Source: DASVNK01 sp964478815 (GTDB taxonomy: Bacteria > Verrucomicrobiota > Verrucomicrobiia > Limisphaerales > SXQI01). From it: 23,900 nucleotides of DNA. A program made the position numbers and the translations under genes. Location: the NCBI GenBank assembly GCA_964478815.1, contig CAYZKY010000101.1, positions 1-23,900 on the forward strand, in the 5' to 3' direction. The notes below the pieces were generated by a model that was not told the DNA's origin, searched no databases, and saw nothing but the letters and a program-made list of their open reading frames with translations. Below are positions 14,936 through 23,846 of the stretch, piece after piece; positions within the stretch are counted from its first letter, which is position 1; every line of letters starts with the position of its first letter.

Positions 14936-16081
14936 CTAGCGAGAAGCCGTCAACTCGGCAAACGCCGCTTTGACCCCCTCGAACAGCGCGCGCCAATCCG
15001 CCTCCGTCGTCTCCCATCCCGCGCTGAACCGCAGCATGCGATCCGCTTTCGCCGGGTCGCACCCCATCGCCGTCAGCACATGCGAAGGCTTCTCCTTCCC
15101 GCTCGCGCAGGCCGATCCCGTCGAAACCGCGAACCCCAGCTTGTCGAGCTGCACCACCCAGCGCCGCCGGCAATCCGGCGTCGCCGGCATCAGCGCCGCC
15201 ACCGTGTTCCAGAGCCGCGGCGCCCGTTCGCCCAGAATTTCGATGTCGGGCAGCGCCGCCTTCAGCCCCGCCACGAATTCGTCTCGCCACCGCCGCCGGT
15301 TCTCCGTCTCGCCGGCTTGAATCGCGGCCGCGCGCTCCCGCCAGGCTGCGCTCATGGCCAGCACCGAGGGGAGGTTTTCCGTCCCGGCCCGGCGTCCGTC
15401 CTCCTGCGGACCGCCCACGAGCAACGCCTGAAAGCCCGCGGGCACTTTGATAAATCCGATTCCCACCGGCCCCCCGAACTTGTGCGCGCAGCCGATCGCG
15501 GCCTCGCACGCTCCCAGGCCCGCCGCCGGTTCCTTGCCGGCCCACTGCGCGGCATCGCAGGCGAACGGCACGTCGAACTTGCGGCAAAGCTCCCGCGCCT
15601 CCGGCCAGGGTTGGAGCACCCCCGTCTCGTTGTTCGCCGCCATCACGCTCACCCAGGCGGGCCGCGCGTCTTCCAGGCGATCCTCCAGGGCATCCAGATC
15701 CAGCACCCCGTCCGCGGTCACCGGCAACCACCTCACCTGGCCAGGGAACCACCGCTGGGCCGCCGCCAGCGCCGAGGGATGTTCGATGGCCGAAACCCAA
15801 ACCTCCCGGGAGGATGCCGCGGCCGTTCGCGCCGCATGAAAGTAAAAGGCGTTGTTGGCCTCCGTCGCTCCCGACGTCCAGACAAGGTCGAACGCCGAGC
15901 ACCCCAACAGTTCCGCGACGCTCTGCCGGGCCTCCGCCAGCGCCGCTTCCGCCCGTGCCCCGAGCCGATGCGGGCTCGAAGGATTCGCGGGATACTTCTC
16001 CGCCGCCGCCACCCACGCGTCTCGCGCGGTGCGGGTCAACGGGGATGTCGCATTGTGGTCGAAGTAGATCAACCCATCCAT
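14936..16081 (-). CDS. Cysteine desulfurase (NifS/IscS type)
   Basis: The protein has 381 residues and is PLP-dependent. It would convert cysteine to alanine and pass sulfur as a persulfide to Fe-S cluster or tRNA-thiolation pathways in the cytoplasm. Family marks: YFDHNATSPL at the start, TSGATEANN, the His101 in AIEHPS, DAAQ with Asp176 and Gln179, the PLP lysine K201 in AHKFGGPVGIGF, RAGTEN, and the catalytic Cys325 in GSACASGKEKPSHVL. The short loop around the Cys and overall length fit the group I (IscS/NifS) branch rather than SufS. It is the first gene of an operon with the ArsR-like regulator. No IscU, IscA or HscA gene is in view, so the symbol is left open. Confidence 0.93.
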   Translation of the reverse strand: MDGLIYFDHNATSPLTRTARDAWVAAAEKYPANPSSPHRLGARAEAALAEARQSVAELLGCSAFDLVWTSGATEANNAFYFHAARTAAASSREVWVSAIEHPSALAAAQRWFPGQVRWLPVTADGVLDLDALEDRLEDARPAWVSVMAANNETGVLQPWPEARELCRKFDVPFACDAAQWAGKEPAAGLGACEAAIGCAHKFGGPVGIGFIKVPAGFQALLVGGPQEDGRRAGTENLPSVLAMSAAWRERAAAIQAGETENRRRWRDEFVAGLKAALPDIEILGERAPRLWNTVAALMPATPDCRRRWVVQLDKLGFAVSTGSACASGKEKPSHVLTAMGCDPAKADRMLRFSAGWETTEADWRALFEGVKAAFAELTASR

Positions 16082-16448
16082 CCTAGCCGAAATCTGTTCC
16101 CGCTGAGCATCGGGCGTGCCTCAGAAGTATCCATACACGCACATACACGAAAATACACAACGGCCATACACGTAAATACACACGGCGTACACGTAAATAC
16201 ACGCAAATACACAAGATTTACACACTCTAAACCAGGCCAATTTTTATCGTAACTTATTAACCATAAACAACTTGCGTAATTTTTTTCCTAAAAAATGGCT
16301 TCCAAGGCGTACACACCCACTCGTTTCGAGCTTTCGCCGCCAGCGCGCGTCCGCCCACCTCGCTCCTTCTGTCACTTGCCGCTTGCGTTCACCCCGCTCC
16401 CGCGACACCCGCTTGATCGGGCGCTGCGGGACCCCTAATCTAGCGACC
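16082..16448. promoter_or_regulatory. Divergent control region between the desulfurase and haem-protein genes
   Basis: This stretch of 367 bases has no gene. It contains the phased TACAC repeats at 16134-16223 and an unusually AT-rich patch at 16236-16300 that stands out from its GC-rich surroundings. That patch is the likely promoter area. On the minus strand a TTGTTT followed after 17-18 bases by a TAAAAA-like box is a weak candidate for the desulfurase operon; if used, the repeats would lie between promoter and start codon. Nothing clear is seen for the plus-strand gene. Confidence 0.5.
16134..16223. repeat. Nine helically phased TACAC repeats
   Basis: TACAC starts at 16134, 16144, 16154, 16167, 16177, 16188, 16198, 16208 and 16219. 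The steps are 10, 10, 13, 10, 11, 10, 10 and 11 bases, so the cores fall on about the same face of the helix. Many units extend to ATACACGNAAATACAC. This looks like a cooperative protein-binding array rather than a coding or terminator sequence. Confidence 0.85.
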
Positions 16449-19400
16449 ATGCTTTTTGAGCCGAATTCGATTCGTTCAAATCTCGTCCTGCTGCTCGCTC
16501 TCGGCGTCTCCAGCGCGGCCGTTGCCGGGGAACTGGCTCTTCCCGCCGCCGAACCGCCCAAGGTCGCCGAAGCCTCCGGCCAGGCCGAGGCGGCCCTCAA
16601 AGGGTTCCGTCTGGCTCCCGGCTTCAAGGCCGAACTCATCGCCGCCGAGCCGCACCTGGCCAACCCGGTCGCCTTCTGCTTCGACGAACAGGGCCGCATC
16701 CTGGTGGCGGAAGCCTTCCGGCTCCATGTCGGCGTCACCGACATCCGGGGTCACATGACCTGGCTGGACGAAGACCTGGCCGCCCGCACGCCGGACGACC
16801 GCCTCGCCATGATGAAACGGCAGGAAGGCGGCCGGTTCCCGAACTTCGAAAAGTTTTCGGACCGGGTCAAACTGCTGTGGGATGCCAACGGCGACGGAAA
16901 AATGGACGAAAGCCGTGTCTTCGCCGATGGCTTCAACCATCCCCTCGATGGCCTCGCCGCCGGCGTCCTGGCCCACCAGGGCGAAGTCTTCTTCGCCAAT
17001 CTGCCCAATCTCTGGAAACTCATCGACCGCAACGGCGACGGCGTGGCCGACGAGCGAACCTCCCTGAGCTACGGCTACGGCGTGCGGGTCGGCTTCATCG
17101 GGCACGATCTGCACGGCCTGATCCTCGGCCCGGATGGCCGCCTCTATTTCAGCATCGGCGACCGCGGCGCCAGCGTCCGCCAGAAGGGCGTCTCGATCGG
17201 CAGCCCCGACACCGGCTCCGTCTTTCGCTGCAATCTCGACGGCAGCGAACTCGAAGAATTCGCCACCGGCCTGCGGAACCCCCAGGAACTCGCCTTCGAT
17301 GCCTACGGCAACCTGTTCACCGGAGATAATAATTCGGACGGCGGCGATCGTGCCCGCATCGTGAACGTGGTGGAAGGCGGCGACAGCGGATGGCGGGTCG
17401 GCTTCCAGTTCATCGAGCGCCCCAATTCGCGCGGCCCCTGGAACGCCGAAAAGATGTGGCATCCGCAGTGGGACGGCCAAGCGGCCTATATCATTCCGCC
17501 CATCCTGAACCTCTCCGACGGCCCGTCCGGGTTCGCCTACTATCCCGGCACTGGCCTGCCCTCCAGGTACGACGGACACTTCTTTCTGGCCGATTTTCAC
17601 GGCGGCCGCACCAGCGGCATTCATTCGTTCGCCTTCCAGCCCAAGGGCGCTGGTTTCGAACTCGTCGGCGCCGAGCGGTTTCTCTGGGACGTGCTTCCCA
17701 CCGATGTTTCCTTCGGCCCGGAACCCGGCCTTTACTACTCGGATTGGGTGCAAGGCTGGGGCCTGACCGGCAAAGGACGCGTCTACCGGGTCTTTCCGGA
17801 AGACGGCTTCGACGCGGCCGCCGCCAACGAAACCAAACGAGAACTGGCCGCCGACTTTCGCCAGCGTTCCGTCGATCAACTCCTCCGCGGTCTGGCCCAG
17901 CCCGACTTGCGGATTCGCCAGAAGGCCCAATTCGAGCTCGCCAGCCGCGGTTCCGCTGGAGCGGCCGGTCTCCGCGAAGTCCTGAACCGCACGCCTGCCG
18001 CCGGTCCGTTTTCAAGACTGCACGCGGTTTGGGGCTTGGGCCAGATCGCCCGGCGCGAAGGCGGCGCCCAGCGGGAACAAGCCATCGAAACCTTGATGGC
18101 CCGCCTGAAGGATGAGGATGACCAAATCCGATCCCAATCCGCCAAGGTTCTGGGCGAACTCGCCGCCATCCAGGCCCAATCGCTGCTGGCCGAGGCAACA
18201 ACGGATGCCTCGCTCCGAGTCCGCATGTTCGCCGCCAATGCCCTCGGCCACCTCGGCCAGGCCGCCTCGGTGCCCGCCCTCGTGGCGATGCTGCGCGAAA
18301 ATGCCGATCAAGACCCCTACCTGCGCCACGCCGCCGCCCTCGCCCTCGCCCGCATCGGCGATTTCGAAACCCTCCGCCGCGCCGCGGGCGACGATTCTCC
18401 GGCCGTGCGCATGGGCGTCCTCCTGGCCCTGCGCCGCCTCGGCCGCGCGGAAATCGCCCATTTCCTGAACGATCCCGAGCCCAGGCTGGTCATCGAAGCC
18501 GCCCGCGCCATCAATGACCTCCCCATCGCCGGCGCGATTCGCGAGCTGGCCGCGCTCGAATCGAGCCTCGGGTCGAATCCAGCCGGGCAGTCCCCCGAAT
18601 TGCTCCGGCGCGTTGCGAGCGCGAACTATCGGTTCGGCACCAGCGATTCCGCGGCCGCCTTGGGCCGCCTGGCGGCCAAGGAAGAATTGCCCGAGGCCAT
18701 CCGTGCGGAAGCCATCCATCATCTCGCCACCTGGCAGGATCCCTCCGGCCGCGACGCCGTGACCGGCCTCTGGCGTCCCGCCGTCGGAGCCCGCCGCCAG
18801 AAAGATGCCGTGGACGCCCTCGAAGGGGGTCTGGCCAAATTGCTCGGCGCAGCGCCCACCCCGGTTCGCACCGCGGCGGCCCGGTTCGCGGCGGCTCAAA
18901 GCGTCGCGTCCGCGGGTGCCGCTCTCGCCGGACTGGCGACCGATGCCAGCGCGGGTGCGTCGGCGCGGGTGGAAGCGATGCGCGCGCTGGTTACGCTCAA
19001 GGACTCCCGCCTGGAAAGCGTCGTCGAAGCGGTCCGCGAAGATGCCAGCGAACCGGTTCGCCAGGAAGCCCTTCGCGCCCAGGCCGCGCTCAAGCCAGCG
19101 GGGGCGCTGGCCAAACTCGAAGCCGTCGTGCGCGACGGCACTTCGGGTGAACAGCAGGCTTCGCTCGCGGCGTTGGCGGCCTTGAACGAGCCGGGCGTCG
19201 ACGAATGGCTCGGCCGGGCCCTGGACCGACTGGCCGCCGGCCAGGTCGCACCCGAGATTCAATTGGACCTGCTGGAAGCCGCCGGCCAGCGTTCGGCCCC
19301 GTCGCTCAAAGAAAAGCTGGCGAAGCTCGCGGCTTCGGCCCCGGCGGACGATCCGCTGGCGCCGTATCGCATGGTCCTGGCGGGCGGCAACGCCGAGGAG

Positions 19401-19802
19401 GGCCGGAAGATTTTCCTCGAGAAAGCCGAAGCTTCCTGCCTCCGTTGTCACAAGGTCGGGGGCGAGGGCGGCGAAGTCGGCCCCGACCTCACCGGGATCG
19501 GCGCGAAACAAACCCGTGAATATTTGCTGGAAGCCATCGTGTTGCCGAACAAACAGATCGCCCAGGGTTTCGAGAGTTTGCTGGTGGGCAAAAAGGATGG
19601 CTCCGCCTACGCCGGGATTATCAAAAGCGAAAACGACCGGGAACTCGTGCTCAATTCGCCGGAGGACGGACTCGTCACCATCGCGAAGAGCGAAATCGCC
19701 AACCGCGAGAAAGGGCTTTCCGCCATGCCGGAATCGCTCGTCACCATGCTCTCCCGGCGCGAAATCCGCGATCTGATCGAATACCTGGCCGGGCTAAAGT
19801 AG
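16449..19802 (+). CDS. PVC-type haem-binding protein: beta-propeller dehydrogenase-like domain, HEAT repeats, CxxCH
   Basis: The protein has 1117 residues from ATG 16449, with a signal peptide (NLVLLLALGVSSAAVAGE). About residues 45-460 form a Piru_Ver membrane-bound-dehydrogenase-like propeller (GFRLAPGFKAELIAAEPHLA, FCFDEQGRILVAE, LYFSIGDRGASV, GLRNPQELAFDAYGNLFTGD), with Ca-binding-like DANGDGKMDE and DRNGDGVADE. HEAT repeats fill roughly 500-950 (VRMFAANALGHLGQAASVPA). The C-terminus holds one c-type haem site, C997-L-R-C-H1001, in the segment KAEASCLRCHKVGGEGGEVG followed by PDLTGIG. Such proteins are a hallmark of Planctomycetes and Verrucomicrobia and are thought to oxidise sugars or related compounds in the periplasm; the real substrate is unknown. 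The longer open frame from 16272 is Arg/Ser-rich and unlike the family. A TPR gene follows after 38 bases. Confidence 0.92.
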   Translation: MLFEPNSIRSNLVLLLALGVSSAAVAGELALPAAEPPKVAEASGQAEAALKGFRLAPGFKAELIAAEPHLANPVAFCFDEQGRILVAEAFRLHVGVTDIRGHMTWLDEDLAARTPDDRLAMMKRQEGGRFPNFEKFSDRVKLLWDANGDGKMDESRVFADGFNHPLDGLAAGVLAHQGEVFFANLPNLWKLIDRNGDGVADERTSLSYGYGVRVGFIGHDLHGLILGPDGRLYFSIGDRGASVRQKGVSIGSPDTGSVFRCNLDGSELEEFATGLRNPQELAFDAYGNLFTGDNNSDGGDRARIVNVVEGGDSGWRVGFQFIERPNSRGPWNAEKMWHPQWDGQAAYIIPPILNLSDGPSGFAYYPGTGLPSRYDGHFFLADFHGGRTSGIHSFAFQPKGAGFELVGAERFLWDVLPTDVSFGPEPGLYYSDWVQGWGLTGKGRVYRVFPEDGFDAAAANETKRELAADFRQRSVDQLLRGLAQPDLRIRQKAQFELASRGSAGAAGLREVLNRTPAAGPFSRLHAVWGLGQIARREGGAQREQAIETLMARLKDEDDQIRSQSAKVLGELAAIQAQSLLAEATTDASLRVRMFAANALGHLGQAASVPALVAMLRENADQDPYLRHAAALALARIGDFETLRRAAGDDSPAVRMGVLLALRRLGRAEIAHFLNDPEPRLVIEAARAINDLPIAGAIRELAALESSLGSNPAGQSPELLRRVASANYRFGTSDSAAALGRLAAKEELPEAIRAEAIHHLATWQDPSGRDAVTGLWRPAVGARRQKDAVDALEGGLAKLLGAAPTPVRTAAARFAAAQSVASAGAALAGLATDASAGASARVEAMRALVTLKDSRLESVVEAVREDASEPVRQEALRAQAALKPAGALAKLEAVVRDGTSGEQQASLAALAALNEPGVDEWLGRALDRLAAGQVAPEIQLDLLEAAGQRSAPSLKEKLAKLAASAPADDPLAPYRMVLAGGNAEEGRKIFLEKAEASCLRCHKVGGEGGEVGPDLTGIGAKQTREYLLEAIVLPNKQIAQGFESLLVGKKDGSAYAGIIKSENDRELVLNSPEDGLVTIAKSEIANREKGLSAMPESLVTMLSRREIRDLIEYLAGLK

Positions 19803-19840
19803 GATGGCGTTTTCCCCGGGCCGTGGCACACTGACTCTTC

Positions 19841-22516
19841 ATGGAACGCCTAGCCCGGTTGGTCTTGCTGCTGGCGGCGCTCGCTTCGGGCGCGGTCGCG
19901 GCCGATCCCGCCACGGACGCGTATAATAGCGCGGCCAAGGCGTTCGAGGACCGGTTCTATGAGCGCGCGCAGCAGCAGTTCGCGGAGTTCGTCCAGAAGT
20001 TCCCGGAATCGCCGGTGCGCCCGCAGGCGATCCTGTTCCAGGTTCAGGCGCTTTTCTTTCAGAAGAAGTACGAGGCGGCCGTGGAATTGATCGACAAGCC
20101 GGCCACCCCGCCCGGCGATCTCGCGGACCAGTTCTCCTACTGGCGCGCGCAGGCGCTCTTCGAAAAGGGGGACTATGCCGCGGCTGGAACCGAATTCGCC
20201 CAGCTTTACACGCAATTCCCAAACTCTCCGCGTGTCCTCGAAGCCGCCACGGGCGAGGCCAGCGCCGCTTTTCGCGCCCGCAACTTCGCCCGGGTCGTGG
20301 AACTGCTCGCTCCCGCCGAGGGAGCATTTCGGAAACTCGCCGCTCCCGGCTTGACCAATGCCGCTTCCTTCGGCGGACAGTTGCTCCTCGGCGAAGCGCT
20401 GCTCGCCCTGGATCGGCCCGCGGATGCCAAATCCGCCGCAGCGCAACTTCCCGAAAGTGCCGCGCCTTCCTTGGTGTGGGACAAACATTTCCTCCTCGCC
20501 CGCGCCGAGCTGGCCGGCCCGGCGCCGGAAGCCGGTCTTGGCTCCATCTCGAATGCCGTCGTCGCCGCCCGCGTCGCCGCCCGCCCCGGGCTGCTCGCCC
20601 AGGCCCTCAATCTCGAGGCAGATATCCACAAGAAGCTGAACCGCCCGGACGACGCTGTCGGCTCCTACGAAAAGATCGTCGCGGTCGAAGAACTCCCCAT
20701 CGATCAGCGGCGGCTCGCCCTGCTCAAATCGGTCGAGTTGCTTACCGGGGCGCAACGCCTCACCAATGCGCTCGAACGGCTTGGAGGCTATCTCACCAGG
20801 AATCCACAGGACCCTTCCGCCGACCTGCTCCGGGTGAAGGCTTCCGAACTGTGGCTGGGCGAATTTCGGCTGCTCGCCGGTTCGGATTTCGAAGCGCTGA
20901 CCGCGACGCAAAAAACCGCGGCCACGAACGCGCTGGCCCAGGCGCGGGTGCAGCTCACGGCCGTTTTTACCCAGTTCACCAACAGCCCGCACCTCGGCAA
21001 GGCCTGGTTGAATCTCGGCTGGGTTAATTGGGAGGAGGGCCTGGCGCTGAATCAGCCGGCGCGCATCCGCGAAAGCCAAGCCTCGTTCCAGACCGCCATC
21101 GAGCGCCTCACCCGCTCGGACGATCAGGCGCTCGCCCGGTTCAAGCTCGCCGACGCGAGCTTTCAGCTTCAGGACTACCCGCAAGCCGCCACCAATTATC
21201 TCTTTGTGGTCGAGAACTACGCCGATCTGCCCCAGGCGCAAACCGCGCTCTTCGACCGCGCCTACCAACAGTTGGTGCGCACCTGGCTCGAATTGGGCGA
21301 CATGGCCCGCGCGGCGGTCCATCTGGCGGATTTGCGCCGCGCCTTTCCGAACAATCCCCGCACGGAGGAAACGCTCTTTTCCTACGGCCAGGCCCTGCTG
21401 TCCGGCGGCAAGCCGGTCGAGGCCCGCGCCCTGTTCGACGATTTTCTGGCCACCTTCCCGCTGTCGCCCCTGGTGCCGCGCGTCCGCCTCGCCTCGGCCA
21501 AAACATACGCTTCCGAAGGGAATTGGAGCGCCGCCCTCGCCCGCCACGATGAATGGCTCGCGGCCTTCACCAATAGCCCGCTCCGGCCGGAAGTCGTGTT
21601 TCAACGGGGCCTCACGCTGGATCGATCGGGCAGCCGGACGAATGCGCTCGCCGTCTTCACGAATTTCGTCGGGGAATTCTCCACCAGTCCGCTCGCACCC
21701 GCCGCGCAAAATTGGGTCGCGGACTATTTTCTTGAGAATGGCCAGCTCATCCTCGCGGAACAGAATTACCAGCAGGTCTTTCAAAACACCAACTGGCTGG
21801 CCAGTCCGCTCATTTACCGGGCGAAAATGATGGCGGCCCGCACCGCGTTCCAGCGTCAAGGTTATGTCGACGCCCGAGCGTATCTAACCAACGTCATCCA
21901 GGATCCGAACTGCCCCGAGGAGTTGCGTCCGGAGGCGCTCTTTGCCCTCGGCGATGTCATCATGCAGCAGCCGATCGCCGGCACGACCAATCAACTGAAT
22001 AATTTCGTCGAAGCCGCCAATGCCTTCGACCTGATCGTCCGCACCTACACCAACCGCTTCACGCCGCTGGCGTGGGGCAAAAAGGGGGACTGCCATCTCC
22101 AGCTCGCGGCCCAATACCCGCAGAGCTACCTCGAAGCCACCAACGCCTACACGATGGCCCTGGCCACCGCGACTTCCGAAACTCCAGTCGCCGTCTTGAA
22201 CCAAGCGGAAGTGGGCCTGGGCCTCGCGCTCGAAGCGATGGCCGAGTTAAGGGAACCGGCCGAACGCGGAGCCCTCCGCCGTCAATCGCTGAGCCATTTC
22301 CTCAATGTCGTCTACGGGACCAATCTCGGAGGACGCCGGGCCGATCCGCTCTACCTGCGCAAAGCGGGCCTCGCCGCCGGCCGCATGGCCGAAGTGCTGG
22401 GGGATGAGAGCGCGGCAGTCGCCCTGTACCGAAGGCTGATCGCCGAATTGCCCAGCCTGCGCCCCATCTGGGAGGCACGGCTCAATTCCCTTCAGCAAAA
22501 GGTCGCCTCCAAATAG
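19841..22516 (+). CDS. Large secreted tetratricopeptide-repeat protein
   Basis: The protein has 891 residues. The signal peptide MERLARLVLLLAALASGAVA is cleaved before ADPA. The rest is almost wholly helical TPR units of the outer-membrane lipoprotein/YbgF-like kind, such as AFEDRFYERAQQQFAEFVQK, KKYEAAVELIDK and DYAAAGTEFAQLY. Recurrent linker ends F-x-x-SP recur (QFPNSPRV, QFTNSPHLG, AFTNSPLRP, EFSTSPLAP, TFPLSPLVP), one per repeat pair. No lipobox Cys is present, so it is probably soluble in the periplasm. TPR proteins of this sort act as scaffolds in envelope assembly or secretion; no partner can be named. It follows the haem-protein gene by 38 bases without a terminator, suggesting one transcript. 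Confidence 0.88.
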   Translation: MERLARLVLLLAALASGAVAADPATDAYNSAAKAFEDRFYERAQQQFAEFVQKFPESPVRPQAILFQVQALFFQKKYEAAVELIDKPATPPGDLADQFSYWRAQALFEKGDYAAAGTEFAQLYTQFPNSPRVLEAATGEASAAFRARNFARVVELLAPAEGAFRKLAAPGLTNAASFGGQLLLGEALLALDRPADAKSAAAQLPESAAPSLVWDKHFLLARAELAGPAPEAGLGSISNAVVAARVAARPGLLAQALNLEADIHKKLNRPDDAVGSYEKIVAVEELPIDQRRLALLKSVELLTGAQRLTNALERLGGYLTRNPQDPSADLLRVKASELWLGEFRLLAGSDFEALTATQKTAATNALAQARVQLTAVFTQFTNSPHLGKAWLNLGWVNWEEGLALNQPARIRESQASFQTAIERLTRSDDQALARFKLADASFQLQDYPQAATNYLFVVENYADLPQAQTALFDRAYQQLVRTWLELGDMARAAVHLADLRRAFPNNPRTEETLFSYGQALLSGGKPVEARALFDDFLATFPLSPLVPRVRLASAKTYASEGNWSAALARHDEWLAAFTNSPLRPEVVFQRGLTLDRSGSRTNALAVFTNFVGEFSTSPLAPAAQNWVADYFLENGQLILAEQNYQQVFQNTNWLASPLIYRAKMMAARTAFQRQGYVDARAYLTNVIQDPNCPEELRPEALFALGDVIMQQPIAGTTNQLNNFVEAANAFDLIVRTYTNRFTPLAWGKKGDCHLQLAAQYPQSYLEATNAYTMALATATSETPVAVLNQAEVGLGLALEAMAELREPAERGALRRQSLSHFLNVVYGTNLGGRRADPLYLRKAGLAAGRMAEVLGDESAAVALYRRLIAELPSLRPIWEARLNSLQQKVASK

Positions 22517-22533
22517 GGCGCTTCCTTCCAACG

Positions 22534-23268
22534 CTACTTCACCGCCGTGGCCAGCGGCTGATCGAGCGACTCCGCCCAGATCTCGTAACCCTTCTTCGAA
22601 AGGTGCAGGTAATCCGGCATCAAATCGCGCGGCACGCGTCCGGCGGGAGTCACGAATTTGTGGCCGAAATCGACCCATTGCACACTGGTCCCATCCACCA
22701 GCTTTTGCAGAATCTGGTTCACCTGCAAAATCTTGCCGCGTTGCGGGTTGGGATTCTCCCCGCGCGGGAAGATCGGGATCAGCAGAATTTTCATGGAGGG
22801 CAGCTTCTGCCGAAGCTTCGCCACAATGGCGCCCACGCCGTCCGCGATTTGCTCGACCGTGTTGTCCTCGCCGTTCGAATTGTTCGTGCCGATCATGATC
22901 ACCGCCGCCTTGGGCTTGAGACCGTCGAGGTGGCCATTCTCCAGCCGCCACAGCACATGCTGTGTCCGGTCCCCGCTGAAGCCCATGTTGATCGCGTCGT
23001 ACTTCCCAAAATGGCCGGCCCACACCTCCTTGCTCTCTCCCTCCCACCCCTGCGTGATCGAATCGCCGATGAAGATGACCTTCGCCTTTTCGCCCAGCTC
23101 CCGCACCTTCTTGTTCACCGACTCGTGGCGGTCCTTCCACCACTGATCCGGGCGCGGCGCCGGGTCGATCGCCGAGTGGATTTCCTCACCGGCCGTCATT
23201 TGAATCGGCGCCATCGCGAGCACCCCCAGGAGGGCCGTAACGCGCAGCGCGGCAAAGATTTTGGACAT
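22534..23268 (-). CDS. Secreted SGNH/GDSL-type hydrolase (PAF-acetylhydrolase-like)
   Basis: The protein has 244 residues from ATG 23268. It has a signal peptide (KIFAALRVTALLGVLAMAP, cleavage near MTAGEE). All SGNH blocks are visible: FIGDSITQGW with nucleophile Ser70, INMGFSGDRTQHVLWRL with Gly99, MIGTNN with Asn129, and PDYLHLSKKGYEIWA with Asp219 and His222. The GDRTQHVLWRL version is that of the PAF-acetylhydrolase beta/gamma-like branch. It would cleave an acetyl or acyl ester from an extracellular substrate, perhaps a polysaccharide. An ATG at 23280 would add MLPP. It is convergent with the TPR gene, 17 bases apart. Confidence 0.9.
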   Translation of the reverse strand: MSKIFAALRVTALLGVLAMAPIQMTAGEEIHSAIDPAPRPDQWWKDRHESVNKKVRELGEKAKVIFIGDSITQGWEGESKEVWAGHFGKYDAINMGFSGDRTQHVLWRLENGHLDGLKPKAAVIMIGTNNSNGEDNTVEQIADGVGAIVAKLRQKLPSMKILLIPIFPRGENPNPQRGKILQVNQILQKLVDGTSVQWVDFGHKFVTPAGRVPRDLMPDYLHLSKKGYEIWAESLDQPLATAVK

Positions 23269-23405
23269 GGGCGGCAGCATAGAGTTTTCCCGCCCCCGCG
23301 CAAGCCTGCCGCGGCGCTCGACAATTCGATCCGCCCGCCCGAATATACCCCGGCACCGCCGCCGGTCCTGCTGGATTGTTCTCAACCAGACCGGCGCAGC
23401 CTGCG

Positions 23406-23807
23406 ATGAAAGCCGAATCCGAATTTGTCGAACCCGCCGGTTTGCGAGTGTCCGTCGACCAGGTGATGCATGTGGCGCAAGCCGAAACGCCGCCTGGGCG
23501 TCCGCATTGCTTCGTTTACTTCATCACCATTCGCAACGACACGGACGAAACGGTCACCATCAAGGCCCGCAAATGGGTGGTGACCAACGCGCGCGGAGAA
23601 ATCACCGCCGTCGAAGGCGATGGGGTCGTCGGCCAGCATCCGGAAATCCCGCCCGGCGGCCACTTCACCTATAACAGTTTCCATCTGCTCGAAACCCGCA
23701 CCGGCGTGGCCGAAGGCAGCTATCTCGGGCTCGATCAGAACGGACGGAAAGTCCTCACCCGCATCCCGCGCTTCGAGATGAAGGTGCCGGAAGGCTTCGA
23801 CGCCTGA
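23406..23807 (+). CDS. apaG: ApaG family protein (DUF525)
   Basis: The protein has 133 residues, normal for ApaG. The immunoglobulin-like fold is recognisable from HCFVYFITIRNDTDETVTIK, ARKWVVTNARGE, VEGDGVVGQHPEIPPGGHFT and YNSFHLLETRTGVAEGSYLG. ApaG proteins are named for cobalt resistance and Mg2+ efflux phenotypes in enterics; the molecular role is unsettled, and related domains occur in F-box proteins. There is no signal peptide. The start is ATG 23406; an in-frame TTG at 23376 is unlikely. It is divergent from the SGNH hydrolase gene. Confidence 0.93.
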   Translation: MKAESEFVEPAGLRVSVDQVMHVAQAETPPGRPHCFVYFITIRNDTDETVTIKARKWVVTNARGEITAVEGDGVVGQHPEIPPGGHFTYNSFHLLETRTGVAEGSYLGLDQNGRKVLTRIPRFEMKVPEGFDA

Positions 23808-23820
23808 CTGGTGCACCGGA

Positions 23821-23840
23821 GGCGGTGGCTTCACGCCGCC
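23821..23840 (+). terminator. Weak hairpin after apaG
   Basis: GGCGG (23821-23825) pairs with CCGCC (23836-23840), extended by a G-U and a G-C pair, 14 bases after the apaG stop. Only a poor T-run follows (CTCTTA), so termination here is uncertain. Confidence 0.3.
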
Positions 23841-23846
23841 CTCTTA

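Noticed and set aside
16134..16223. CRISPR array
   Set aside because: The repeated cores are 5 bases long with 5-8 base gaps, far too short for repeats and spacers, and no cas gene is present.
16272..16448. Upstream extension of the haem-protein ORF
   Set aside because: The extension is Arg/Ser-rich and family likeness and the signal peptide begin at ATG 16449.
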